The position numbers and the translations under genes were made by a program. This document shows, piece after piece, positions 12,101 to 23,019 of a DNA stretch of 64,000 bases; position 1 is the first letter of the stretch; every line of letters starts with the position of its first letter. The notes under the pieces were generated by a model, which did no database searches, was not told where the DNA came from, and worked only from the letters and a program-made list of their open reading frames with translations. The DNA is from Saururus chinensis (taxonomy: Eukaryota; Streptophyta; Magnoliopsida; Piperales; Saururaceae). The stretch covers positions 11,904,001 through 11,968,000 of the forward strand of contig CP141150.1 in assembly GCA_035235625.1 (NCBI GenBank). Reading direction: 5' to 3'.

Positions 12101-12120
12101 AGTCCTTGGCAACGGCTCCA
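12101..12120 (-). promoter_or_regulatory. Primer-binding site of the Athila-like element
   Basis: The minus strand reads TGGAGCCGTTGCCAAGGACT, close to the TGGCGCCGTTGCCGGGGA site typical of Athila-group elements. It sits 6 nt from the inner LTR end. Confidence 0.8.
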
Positions 12121-12126
12121 AAAACT

Positions 12127-14218
12127 TGTTATTAAGTTTTAATTATTTACTTGCAAGCACACGAATGAAAGGTAGAAAAGCGGCAAAACGAGGTCAATCT
12201 CACATAGACTTGAAATCGAAAAGCCAAATTTTAATCTAATTCAGTCTAAGACTAATTTAGTTAATGAATTATCAAGTAATCACCTACTTTTAAAAAATCT
12301 AAAATAAGTAAGAGTGAAAAAGCAAAGTAAATAAATGAAGTAAAATTGCCGAAACTATAAAAAATAAGTAATAGAATTCAAAGTTAAATCTAATAACTAA
12401 TAAGCATATAAGCTCTAAGTATCAATTTAAACTAAGAGAGCAATATCGAATAATTCGAATATTCAATTAACCAAACTACTAAAGCATGAGAATCCACACA
12501 AATTAATTTGTAAAGAGTCATGTTCATGATTGTTGATTCAATTTTCATGCTATCTCATAATACATTAGAATTAAATCCCATGTATTATAGAAAATATCAT
12601 CATTAAGCATACTTTCAAGAGTAAAAATTATGTTCTCCTTTGTTAAATAGGATTAAGACAAAGTCTATAATTGTATCCATAAGATACAAATCATAATTAA
12701 TACCCAACCTTAATTCAAGAGTTAAAAATCAAGCAACTTATTAATAGAAACCATTTCAAATCGTAAGAAGAACATGATTAATCTTATATCTAAGATAGAT
12801 TTTATCAATTGCAAATAGGCAGAACAATCAAACATTAAAGAATATGTAAAAGAAATTTAATCAACTCTCATGATCATTAATCCATACAAATTAACAAGGT
12901 TTCATCCTAGCCTTAGATGAAAAACTTAGCTACTCAATAACCTAAGAACTAAAATCATAATCTCCATTAAAATAAATGGAAAGAAACTCACAAGTTTAAA
13001 AAAATTCAAGAAAAATTAAAAAATTTCAAACTGCTACGTACCAATGAATAGTAATTACGGGTTAATGTTCACATGGGCAACATCTCACCTCTGCTACAGT
13101 ACTTGCGAGAATAGTTTTGTTTCTTGTTAATTTTTGTTGTTCCAGCTTTTGGGCTTCAATTCTTTCACTTTCAAACTATTTTCTAGATGATTTTGGAGGA
13201 TAGGATTAAGTGGTTTCGTCTCTAGTTCGTTTTATTCTTCTCCTCTCAAAACTGAAATTTCTTTGCTATGTTCTTATAATTTTGGACAACACTAATTATA
13301 CCATCTTTAAGCTATTAATTCCGTCCCTAAATTGGTATTTTTTCTTATTCTTCTTTCTTTTTCGTTCCTCTTCATTTCTCCTCAATCATTTCCATCTATT
13401 CTCCTCATTCCTTTATTTGAATTTTCTTACTTATTCTTCTGTGCAGTTTTTTTCATGCTATGTTTCTTTGCAAATTTTTGTTGTCATTGTTTATGGACGT
13501 TGCTTGTTTGAGTCTCCTCTCCTTATTGCATTGGCTACTTTCGTTTTATTGGCTCTAGCTTGAGTTTCCTTTCCTTGACCTTCTTATTGGTATTCTTTCC
13601 TTTTCTTGGATCATCTTTACTTACCTTCCATAGTCTCACACCGAAAAGCTTTTGTTATGCCAATTTTAGCTTTGAAAGCTTCATCTTAGTTACCAAGCTC
13701 TTTTTCCAACAACGTGAATTAGTACACCTCAATTCTCAATTTTTAAGAAAATTTAAATTCAACAATATCCTAAACACTAAAACAAGACACTAATGACTAA
13801 CTCTGCAATTGTAATTCTCTCTTCTATAGCATCACTTTCACTATCAGCTAATATGGGAAAGTTCATTTTCCCTAATAAAAGCCCTACAATAAAAAAACTT
13901 GCCCAAAATTTGTTTAAGAAGAAGAAGTTCATGTCCTTGTGAATGATTCTGCCCATCATTTAAATGCCTTGAGAAGAGTGTCTTTCCTACAAAATATAAA
14001 AAGTCATAATTTAGACATGTAGTATATAAATAAAATCTCGACTTAATTTGAATGCAGGCCTAAACTACTAATATCTCCCGAATTAATTAATATTTAAATC
14101 AAACTATTAATCTCTATCTTAACATAGATAAAACCCTAATTAACCCTAAATTAGCCTAATCTTATACTATTAATTAAGGTAAAAAGGTGTATAAAATGTA
14201 TAAAAATAACATGTATCA
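12127..14218 (-). repeat. LTR of the Athila-like element (about 2.1 kb)
   Basis: On the plus strand the segment begins TGTTATTAAG beside the PBS and ends ATGTATCA, giving TG...CA termini; in element orientation it starts TGATACATG and ends TAATAACA. Small open frames at 13210-13960 lie in this LTR and show no family features. The partner LTR is not in the window. Confidence 0.7.
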
Positions 14219-14289
14219 CTATTGTTAAAACATTTTGACATAGTTGTTAAAATAATTTAATTATGTATTGTTTATTGGGTTGTTTTTGA

Positions 14290-14622
14290 TAAAAGCATAA
14301 AAAAAATATTAAATAACATCTTGGGCACAAAGCCTTTGCCCTTCATCTCCTCCAGCAGCTCCTTCCCCTCCTCCAGCTTCACCACCTTCACATATGCCTC
14401 AAACATTGCCGTGGTATACATGCCCGCATAGGGTCTCATCTCGGTGCCCATCATCTTTAGAAAATACTTCTTAGCATCCCCCAATTTTTCATCCCAAAAT
14501 AGGCCCTTATTCAGATTGGCATAGGTGTACATATTGGGCTTCCCCTCCTCCACCTTCTCCCCCTTTACATACACCTCAAATACTGTTGTCAAAACATACA
14601 CAATTGTAAAAATGTTTTGACA
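14290..14622 (-). pseudogene. PPR-repeat gene fragment, copy 1
   Basis: The minus strand encodes a piece rich in pentatricopeptide motifs: EVYVKGEKVEEGKPNMYTYA, then KLGDAKKYFLKMMGTEMRP, AMFEAYVKVVKLEEGKELLE and EMKGKGFVPK. This is about three degenerate 35-residue helical repeats. PPR proteins bind organellar RNA; only a fragment remains here, with no organelle-targeting N-terminus. Confidence 0.7.
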
Positions 14623-14625
14623 CAT

Positions 14626-15010
14626 ATATTAAAACTATTCAACACCTTTGTCAAAATGTTTTGATATTGTTGTTTCTTGGGTCATTTTGAAGAATCAAAA
14701 TCAAAACATTTAGACTGAGAGCTTATGTCTCATAGATTAAACCTTGTGATCAATTTTTTTAGTAAAAAACTTTTTAACAGAAAAATAAAAAAAATTAACC
14801 CTATTGTTCAAACATTTTGATAAAAATATCAAAATAAAAAGAATTTACACGACGAATTTATGTCCCAAAAGTTTAAATCTTGTGGTCAATTTAAAAAAAA
14901 ATAACTTTGACTAGAAGCATAAAATTTTTTGACCCTACTGTTCAAACGATTTGAAAAAAGTTTAAAATTTTTTAACACATCATTCAAAACTTTTATACAC
15001 TAAGACCAAA
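14626..15010. repeat. Diverged short repeats with CAAAACATTTTGAC-type palindromes
   Basis: The spacer between the two PPR fragments contains several copies of TTGTTCAAACATTTTGA or TTGTCAAAATGTTTTGA, and a roughly 140-bp imperfect direct repeat (about 14697-14830 against 14838-14970). No gene was seen. Confidence 0.55.
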
Positions 15011-15019
15011 ATAATTATG

Positions 15020-15185
15020 TTTCCCCAAATCCTCCTACCCTTCATCTCTTCTAGCATCTCCTTCATCTCTTCTAGCATCTCCTTCCCCTCTTCTACCTTC
15101 TCCTCCTTCACATATGCCTCAAACACCACCATATATGCCCCTGCATTGTGCCGCATCTAGGCGCCCATCATCTCCATAAAATATG
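15020..15185 (-). pseudogene. PPR-repeat gene fragment, copy 2
   Basis: The minus strand reads YFMEMMGA, a TAG stop, then MRHNAGAYMVVFEAYVKEEK, VEEGKEMLEEMKEMLEEMKG. It matches the end of copy 1 closely, so it is a duplicated scrap of the same gene, with an internal EMLEEMK doubling. Confidence 0.7.
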
Positions 15186-15189
15186 CATC

Positions 15190-16027
15190 TTACTAAAGGG
15201 AATGTATGCGAGGGGAACTTTGATGGGTTGGTAGATTTTTTTCTCGGCTTTTCTCCATTACTGGAGTCAAAGTCGAAGAAGTTGAAGGAGACGGGCCATT
15301 TGTGTTGAAGCTGAATCACCTTCCACTAAGTACTGAAAATGTCATTAGGGTAAGAGATCAAACGGATGAAGATGTGTGAGTGACTGCAAAAATGTCAAAA
15401 AATGCACCAAACTAAGAAGTGAGAATTCTTGCGAAAAAAATTTTAAAATAAGAATTCTTAACACAATAACTTAAACTTTGGTAAAACCTTCCCTCGTTAC
15501 ATCATGCCACCTTAAAGGATGATTGCAACGATCAATACATATTTCTTATTTAAAAGGGAATTTGTGGTCTTTTTTTGGTAACTAAAGGCAATTAGTAATC
15601 CAATCTATTCATGTTGGTACTTGCCAACCCAGGCATAATCATTTGTGCTAGGGAAAAGGTTGGCATGAGCTTCGGTTCACGTGCATCAATATGAACTCGA
15701 GTATCATAGACTACAGAATTGAGATCTAACGAAAAATAGTGCATCATGGGTCGTGGGTTCATAACAACATGATTATTTGTGTTAGTACCTAACTCCATGG
15801 CATAAAGGATACGATAATGGGGAAGCATATTTGGTAATTAGAGCTGAACAATTAGAGGATCTCCAATGGGGGTCTTCAAAAATAGTCATTATGGTTCTTT
15901 AAATGGTATTTTTATTTACTTATGTGACAAAATGAAGACCATTCTCCAATGCAGATTCTAAATAAAATAAGAGAGGTCAAAACCTTGAGACATGATGACT
16001 TACATATTAAAGGCTTTAAATTAGTTC
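15190..16027. other. Intergenic, upstream of gene A
   Basis: No gene is recognised. A short stretch near 15832 (GGTAATTAGAGCTGAACA) resembles 28733 (GGTAATTAGAGCTAAGCA) upstream of gene B. The promoter homology may therefore start here, with later insertions in copy A. Confidence 0.4.
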
Positions 16028-16167
16028 GGCAGGCACTCCCACCCAGCACGGTGGGAGTGACCATCCAGCGTCAGGCGCGTAAGTAAGCCAGACGCAGCCA
16101 GATGCATTTTACTTACGCGTCTGATGCTGATTGGTCACTCCCACCGGTTGTGGGGAGAGTGCCTACC
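16028..16167. repeat. 140-bp hairpin MITE upstream of gene A
   Basis: Two roughly 59-bp arms are inverted and imperfectly complementary: GGCAGGCACTCCCACC at the left pairs with GGGGAGAGTGCCTACC at the right, and GTCAGGCGCGTAAGTAA pairs with TTACTTACGCGTCTGA. The loop is about 22 bp. It ends about 155 bp before the MSA element of gene A. It has no counterpart in the gene B promoter. Confidence 0.8.
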
Positions 16168-16322
16168 CAGCCGATCTCAATCAACAACATTTGAAGTCTC
16201 AATCAACATGGTTAAATGGGTCCGAGTTAGAGTCTGGATGGACTCCAATTAATTTTTGTCCAAGGCGGACGACGAGACTGACTTTGTACACAAGTAACTC
16301 CTCTGTCGGATCAAACAAAATA

Positions 16323-16333
16323 TGGCCGTTGGA
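16323..16333 (-). promoter_or_regulatory. MSA element (G2/M), gene A promoter
   Basis: The minus strand reads TCCAACGGCCA, an exact match to the mitosis-specific activator consensus YCYAACGGYYA bound by three-repeat MYB (MYB3R) factors in plants. It lies about 228 bp upstream of the gene A ATG and in the same relative place as a related site in gene B (28841-28851), within a conserved CGGATCAAA...AATATG block. Confidence 0.75.
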
Positions 16334-16560
16334 AAGCCGCACCTCTCCCTCGATCTAGCTTCAGTTCATTCCACTTCTTACCCAAGAAAACAAAGAAATC
16401 AGCCTCACAAGATTCTTCTCTGACTCTCTCAATTTCTTCATAAAAAGCTCGTTTTCTAGCATCACGTTGCATTTTCGAATTTGCTGGTGCTCAATTCTCT
16501 CCACTTCTTTTTTTCTTGTACGAGAGGAAGCTTCTTTTGGTTTCTTTCTTCGCCGAGGCC

Positions 16561-17449
16561 ATGATTCGCCGGCCACCTCTAGCCCATTCTCTGCGTCCCA
16601 GAGCCAACAATATGCTCTGCACCAGCGCCTCAGTCCAGACTGCTGTCTGTAAGTATTGCTAATTCGAGCATGGTGGTCTTCTCTTTGATATTCCTGTTTC
16701 GTTTGTCCATTTGCAGATTCGAAATTGAGCTGGGTCATTTTTCTCTTTGAAATTCAGCCCACCTGGAGAAAACCCAACTGGGAAAACCCTCGTGGGCTCT
16801 GGACGAATCAGGGGTTCGATCCGACGTCAAGCCGATGCTGGGAGATTTTAGGCCGGTGGCCAAGATGGTGGAACACAAATTCGAGAGGACCAATCTGACT
16901 AAATCGATGTTTCCTCCGCCATTTGAGCGAGGAAGACTGTATGAGGAGTACTCCGCAAGACGAAATGAGAGGCTTGAAAGGAAGAAGAGGGAGAAAGAAA
17001 AAGGGAAAGAGACTGTTCATACCTCTGTTCAAGATAACAGTTACTTCACTGTTGAATTTGGGAAGAGGAAGAGCGTGGATAAGACAGAGAGTGTGCGGAA
17101 ATCGCTGCCGGAAAACTTCTCGTTTTGCCGACAGGAGGGCTTGAGATCGTCTGCGAGGTTGGGAAAGGAGAACAGGCAGGGGGGGAAGACAGGGAGTGTG
17201 AGGGAATTTCTGCCTGCGAACTTCTCAGTTTGCCGGGAGGAGGGCTTGAGATCCCCGGTGAGGTTGAGCAAGGAGAACATTCAGGGGCGGAAGACAGAAA
17301 GTGTGAGGAAATCGTTGCCAAACTTCTCGGTTTGCCGGGTAAAGGGCTTGAGATCGTCGGTGAGGTTGAGCGAGGAGAAGGTGGTGGAGCGGAGCCAGAA
17401 AACTTCTTTAGGCGGGACAACTTATTGTGTCTTTCATTTCACTGTTTAA
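16561..17449 (+). CDS. Gene A: uncharacterised KEN-box protein, 259 aa, two exons
   Basis: I do not recognise this family. Exons are 16561-16648 and 16758-17449 (GTAAGT donor, TTCAG acceptor, phase 1), together 780 nt with the stop. The N-terminus holds RRPPLAHS and MLCTSASVQT. A middle block (residues 31-100) has HLEKTQLGKPSWALDE, the RSDVKPML region and a basic helix FERGRLYEEYSARRNERL followed by KKREKEKGK. Residues 138-241 are three tandem copies of a module KTESVRKSLPxNFSVCRxEG plus LRSSVRLSKEN. KEN boxes fall at about 166-168 and 201-203; in copy 3 it is degenerate (SEEK). KEN is a classic APC/C-Cdh1 degron, and an exact MSA element lies upstream, so mitotic expression and turnover are inferred. 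The C-terminus differs from paralog B, whose ending is still recognisable at 17600-17645 beyond the stop. A second ATG at residue 18 is possible, but RRPPLAHS is conserved in B and favours this start. Confidence 0.75.
17081..17392 (+). repeat. Three tandem 105-bp KEN-module repeats in gene A
   Basis: Units lie at 17081-17185, 17186-17290 and 17291-17392 (35, 35 and 34 codons). Gene B has a single unit (about 29850-29945). The units keep the reading frame. Confidence 0.9.
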
Positions 17450-17499
17450 CGTTTTGTTATTATGAATTAATACGTTCTTGGATGGTACTAACATAATCT

Positions 17500-18436
17500 G
17501 TGTTAAGACTAACCTTGTTTTTTAGGTTTTGCTCATGAGAACATGATGAAGTCGAAGAGAATTCATGATGAAGTTGCATTTTTTTAAGGGCCATAACATG
17601 ATGAAGTTGAAGAAAATGCCAACTCAATTTGCTTGGAAGTACTGAATTCGTATGTTTTTCTTATTACTTGATCTTAAATTGTTTATCTTGCTGTCTTATG
17701 TTGTTTGAACAACAGAGGCTGGACTAGTTTAATCACGGGAAGAGTCAGGGGAAAATTGTTGCTACAGTAAAATACATATGATTTTGTGTAAGTAGCTTCC
17801 AATATTTAGTTATGCTTAAATCATGGAAATTTTTTTATCATACTTGTATTCAACTATATATAGAAAGTTAAGATATGTAATTCTTTCTGAGGTTCTTATT
17901 TTAGCCATTCATTAATCATGTCTCCTTTCTTCCCATTTTTTTTGTATCATGAAGCCGAATTTCCTTGCAATGTTCTTATTTATTCAATATTTTGACCTAT
18001 GTTGCAATCAGCTGTCTGAATTCAGTATGTGTGAATTTTTATTGCTCTGTATTTATTTGTATAACTTGCTGTCTTATTTTGTTGGAGAAACAGGTGGTTG
18101 TCTAATTTAATTGTAGGAAGAATCGGGGGAATACGTCAGAAAGTTTCAGAGTTGCTACAGTAAATTACATATATATATTCTGTGCAAGAGGCCTTCATTA
18201 TGTGGCAGAATTGAATCGCCTGGCCACCCCAGTTTCGCGTGCATAGTCTGATGGCGGTCTGACAGCCCAATTCCTGTATGAGTTTCTTATATTTGCTATG
18301 CTTTGATTATTCTTTCTCTTTCTTTTAGCATAAAGCCAATTTTACGTCTTCAATGTTCTTATTCTTGTCACGCCTCCAGCACTTGTCAGTCCTTTGTAAC
18401 ATGTCTATGACACGAAGGATTATAATTGCACACTCT
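17500..18436 (+). repeat. Gene A 3' region with internal duplication, homologous to gene B 3' region
   Basis: 17640-17790 and about 18010-18190 are related copies (CTTGCTGTCTTAT, then GTTGCTACAGTAAA and TACATAT in both), and both resemble 30030-30180 after gene B. This is probably 3' UTR or downstream sequence duplicated in tandem. No further coding sequence is recognised. Confidence 0.65.
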
Positions 18437-18444
18437 CCGGCAAC

Positions 18445-19882
18445 TAGTGATGCCACCGAGTCGGGTTTAGGCTGGGTTTTGATAAATCCGACTCCGATAC
18501 CATTTAAAATATTAAAACTGAACCCTATACCAAACCTTTTACGGGTTAAAAAACTTATACTAAACCCGACCCTAATGGTAAATTCAAAACCTGAACCCGA
18601 CCCGACCCAACCCGAATAATAAAAAAAAACTCAATTAAATACACTTCATGAGCCCACTATTGAAGGCAAATAAAATCCCCCAGTTCATATCTCATCAAAA
18701 TTGATAGCATTTGTGTTAATATGTCATCTAAACACTAACTTTCAGATATATCAAAAGAAAATAATTTATCAAAGTTAGCCTAATAAAATGCTCATTCTCC
18801 AACAATTCATCAAACAATAATTTGATGCTAGTGCAACTTGATAGAAGGGGCAAGCACTGATTCGAACCCGTCTACCTCCTAATTTGATGCTTACTATTAA
18901 ACCAACATCTTACGACGAAGATAATGCAATTTTATACACAAGTCTCTATTTAATTATATTTTTTTAAAAATATTGAACTGAATTGTATGTCTGTATCCAC
19001 TCCAAACGATTCCAATGATTCATGATCATCCAAAACAACAGCACAAAAACAACAAAAACCACAAAATAGTTGAGTGTCGAAAAATCCTAAAAAAAAATTC
19101 TCCTTTAACCGAAACACAGTTATAGCACTTCAAATTCACCTAAATTTTTTTTGGCCATACTAGCATGATATCTTGAGCAAATCAGCCAAAATGCAACTGT
19201 AAATCAAAGAATGGAGAAGTAGAACTCACTGAAATTTTGGAACACAGACTCTGGAGAGGAGATGCCGGTGACATGCAGAAGAGGCATCGGTGAAATGGAG
19301 AAGAGGCACCAAAAAAATGGAGGCGGTGTCTAGATGAACTCTGGAGGCGGCGAATCGGAGAAATGGAGAAGACGTCCCAACAATGGCCGTCGGACGACCT
19401 ATGGAGGCAGCAGACTGGTCGAATCGTCGCCGGTGAAGTGAAAATGGGCGGGGAAAATTTTAGGGCACAACGGCGACTAGGCCATTCACGAATGGCATCG
19501 CGGAATGGGGGAAAAATTGGGGCATGGGCCGCACGGTGGTGGACGATCGACTGGGAAAATTTTGGCAGGAAAAATAGGGAGATTGGCCGATGAGATTGCC
19601 GGATCGGGGGGAATTTTGGGCGGCGGAGACTGAAGTAGAAGTTCGAAATGGGAGAAAGAATTTAGGGCAGGGGAAGTTGAGACTCGAGTGAATATTAGTG
19701 GATACCGGGTCAGGTCTGGTCGGGTTAGGCAAAACCCGAATCTGACTTGACCCGACTCGAAGGGTTGGGTTAATATTTAAACCCGAACCCGATTCATTTA
19801 ACCATTAAGGATATCCAAACCCGACCCATTATGATCGATTTGGGTCAGGTTTACCAAAAACCCGAACCAAGTGGCATCCCTA
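18445..19882. mobile_element. Non-autonomous hAT element with 8-bp target duplication
   Basis: The ends TAGTGATGCCAC and (complement) TAGGGATGCCAC are inverted, and perfect 8-bp duplications CCGGCAAC flank it at 18437-18444 and 19883-19890. Subterminal runs of GGGTCGGGTTCGGGT-type sequence occur at both ends (18460-18620, 19700-19870). The interior has no transposase. It inserted downstream of gene A. Confidence 0.92.
18857..18903 (-). other. tRNA-like A and B boxes (SINE head or tRNA relic)
   Basis: The minus strand reads GGTTTAATAGTAAG (A-box-like) and, about 20 bp further, CGGGTTCGAATCAG (B-box-like), the arrangement in plant tRNA-derived SINE heads. No full cloverleaf can be drawn, so no tRNA gene is called. 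It lies inside the hAT element. Confidence 0.45.
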
Positions 19883-19915
19883 CCGGCAACGTGTCAAGCG
19901 GTTGCTATGGCCTCC

Positions 19916-20311
19916 TGGTATAGTACCAAGAATTGCTTCCACACCCGTAACCTTATTGATAATAGAAGAACCAACATGAAGCATGTGTGGAGTTATGGAA
20001 GACTGTCTACGAAGAAGGCCAAACTGATCGATCAATTGGAGTGATTGATGGATAGGACAGAATGATCGATTGGCACTAAAAAAGAGGTAACGTTGAAATG
20101 TAGGTTTGTTGGAGTATAGTACAAAAATTGCTTCCACACCCGTAACCTTGCTGATAACAGTGGAACCAATATGAAGCATGTGTGGAATTATGGAAAACTG
20201 TCTATAACGAAGTGATCATCAATCAGAGGCCAAACTGATTTAACTGATTGATCGATTGGAGTGATTGATGGGTAGGACAGAATGAACTAAAAGAGGTTAT
20301 GTTGAAATGTA
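19916..20311. repeat. Tandem duplication of about 190 bp
   Basis: Copies 19916-20101 and 20112-20311 share ATTGCTTCCACACCCGTAAC, GAAGCATGTGTGGA and GATTGGAGTGATTGATGG; the second copy has a small internal insertion. No coding sense was found. The segment lies just before, or within, the copia LTR. Confidence 0.85.
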
Positions 20312-21914
20312 AGCGGAGACGACAAAAAGAGCAAGTGATCCGCGGACTACAATGATCGAGTGACACATGTTCTAGTTACATTGAATATGAGGCTGAGGTG
20401 TTGGGTGATCGATCGATGATATAAAGTAATTGATTGCCTCATGTTCTACACTAGGCGAAGAATGATCAATTGCCAGTTCATAATGATTGATTAATTGTAT
20501 AACTAAATATAAAAATTATCCAATTTGGATTCTTTCTAGTTGGCTACTTTAGGATTTTATTTTCCAAATAATAAGTACGAGCCATGTCCATTGTGGGCAT
20601 AGATTGTTCCTTTGAACCCTTGGGGGTTGTTGGCTATAAATACAAAAATTATCCAATGTAATCTTCTACTTATATTGTTCTTCTATTGAATAGTTAAAAT
20701 TATGTCATCCCTGCGGATGTATGCAACTATTGCCAAACCATGTAAAATCTGGTGTGTTCCCTCTTGATTGTCTTTCTCGCGCATCATTGTTCCACACAAG
20801 AATCTATTCGACTACATGGATTATAAGCTAGATCCTTCTAGCAAGCGTTAAAATCACAATAATTGGTATCAGAGCTTTAGGATTGGGTGAACGTGGCTTA
20901 TTTATATAGAAAAGATTTTTCGAAGAGGTGACAGAAATTTGAGAAGATTGCTTCATCTTAGACAAGCCAAAGGCACCAAAGGAGGCTGCAACAACGGTCG
21001 TCGTCACTGGCCAGTGTCATAGGAGGAAGAGCCAGCCACTAGCAGGGTTAGCACTGCCATATCCTTAGCAGCAACCATACCGTCAGGAACCCGGTGCACC
21101 GCACGAGGAAGAGCCACTCTTGCCAATATGCCCATGCCGTCAACACCAATCAACGCTGAGAAGGGGCTTAGTTCTTGTCCCGTAACTTTTATTGTTCATG
21201 CAATAGCAAATGACAAGAAGTTCAAGATTGAAAAGTTCATAGGCCAAAACTATAGATTTTGGCATTTGTAGATCGAAGATTATCTTTATAAAAAAGAGTT
21301 GCATCTTCCAATTTTTGACAAGAGGCCTGAGGATATGGGCGCAGATGCTTGGGCATTGCTTGATTGGAAGGCATTGGGGGTTGTTCTCTTGTCTATTTCT
21401 TCATCTGTTGCTTTGAACATCTTGAAGGCAAAGATTACAAAGACATGTTTCAATTTATTTAAATGGATGTATGTGAATCCATCTTCTACGAACAAGGTAC
21501 ATCTTGTGACTTGTTTCTATGATATGAAGCTGGCTAATGATGATAGTGTTTCAACACATGAATTCCTTCTATATTTTGCTAAATCAATTAGAGGTTGTTG
21601 AAGTTACATTAACATTGTTGAAATTTCTACATGCTGATTGAGAATAATTTAAAGTTGCTCATAGTTCTCATTCAACGTGTAAATTTATATTGAGTGATGT
21701 GTGTGGATTATTGTTGGCTTAGGAAACCTAGAGCAAAGGCTCCTCCACCTCATCTAGGTTGGCCTTGGCTCTTTACACCATAGGCTACCAAGGCAAAGAT
21801 AGCCCAAAGGTAAAAAAAAAGTTTCAAAGGAGATTTTCTAAGTCCAAGGGGAGGAAGAATGTTGGACAATGTTGGAACTGTGGCCAAACTGGTCATGTTA
21901 CATGTGACTATAAA
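20312..21914 (+). mobile_element. Ty1/copia retrotransposon remnant (LTR end, PBS, gag)
   Basis: A TATA-like GGCTATAAATACA near 20631 lies in the probable LTR, whose 3' end is about 20858. The PBS TGGTATCAGAGC follows at 20864-20875. gag begins near 21180 and shows FWHL, a stop, then IEDYLYKKELHLPIFDKRPE and DWKALGVVLLSISSSVALNI, typical of the copia UBN2 gag. At 21870-21914 a zinc knuckle CWNCGQTGHV begins and is cut by the next LTR at 21915. There are frame breaks near 21600. The LTR 5' edge is not defined. Confidence 0.8.
20864..20875 (+). promoter_or_regulatory. Primer-binding site, initiator-Met tRNA type
   Basis: TGGTATCAGAGC is the standard plant copia PBS, six bases after the LTR CA end. 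Confidence 0.9.
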
Positions 21915-23019
21915 TGTAACACCCCGACCTGGGAATTGACCCGGATCGGGGGGTTCGGAAAACAAAATTGGGGTTATAAATTTTCGTAAAAACCAAAACT
22001 AGAACAAGCAGGAGTGGCGGACTCTGTGCGAGAGTTGTAACGTTCCTCTATGTACTACGGAGCTTTAATACTCTATTGCGCGTAGGCAAGAAAAACCTAA
22101 TTTTATAACTAATTTAGATTGGGCCAACGTTGGCTTACCCATTGGTTGCCTATGTATGTATTAGATAACATTTAAGATATTATTCTAATATGATAACATC
22201 TACACATAGTTTTGCCTAACAGCTAATACATGTATCAGACATTACAAAATTATATACGCTAAAATATGTATATCCTTATATCCAAATAAATCATTTAGAG
22301 TCAGATCAAAATCTTATAAATCATCAGAGCCGATCATAAACAAATCAATGAAATCATACATCTCACAGAGGTGAGCAAAACACTAGTAGAACCACACATC
22401 CCACACTATCACAAAACTGAGTAGAACACATAAAAGATCAAATTGGATCATATTAGATCACATCATATTATATGAGATTTAATTTGACCATAACATATCA
22501 TATCAGATTAGATCAAAGCAAATCAGATCAAAATAGAGCATTTCATAGCAGATTAGATCAAAATAGAGCATATTAGAGCAAATCGAATAAGAACATATTA
22601 GAATCCATCGGATCATAGCAAATCATATATCTTAATTAGTATATTAATATTACTATTTAATATGTGCATGCATATAAGCCATATTAAATCAGAAAGTCAG
22701 TAATGCAACCAATGCACTGATAAAACTTTTTTTTACCTCAATAGTATAACTCATCATCTTGCATGCATGAAGTTTCTCATTATTGCTTTCACTTAAATCA
22801 ATATTGTCGGACAAAATTATCTCTTCTTGAAGATTTGACTACATCTAATAGGGCTTTCATATAAAAAAGTAATGTATTATATACACATTTTAGAATCAAT
22901 CCAGAAATTTTATGAATTAAATCATTTGATAGATTACACTATCAAATCTGATAACATAATCTGATTATTATTTTAAAATCAGATATAATTTTAAAATTAG
23001 AACATAATAGACAGATGAG

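Larger units (their letters stand above)
10284..14218 (-). mobile_element. Athila-like Ty3/gypsy retrotransposon remnant
   Basis: Read on the minus strand: an LTR (14218 down to 12127), a PBS, gag and an aspartic protease domain, cut off at the CACTA element. No reverse transcriptase or integrase is seen. Many stops and frameshifts show it is old. Confidence 0.8.

Noticed and set aside
13210..13960. Three open frames between 13.2 and 14.0 kb as genes
   Set aside because: They lie in the LTR of the Athila-like element and show only low-complexity hydrophobic residues.
17041..17420. Minus-strand Ser/Pro-rich open frames opposite gene A
   Set aside because: Shadows of the repeat modules on the coding strand; no splice or family support.
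18838..18912. A tRNA gene
   Set aside because: A- and B-box-like motifs are present, but no acceptor stem or complete cloverleaf can be drawn.
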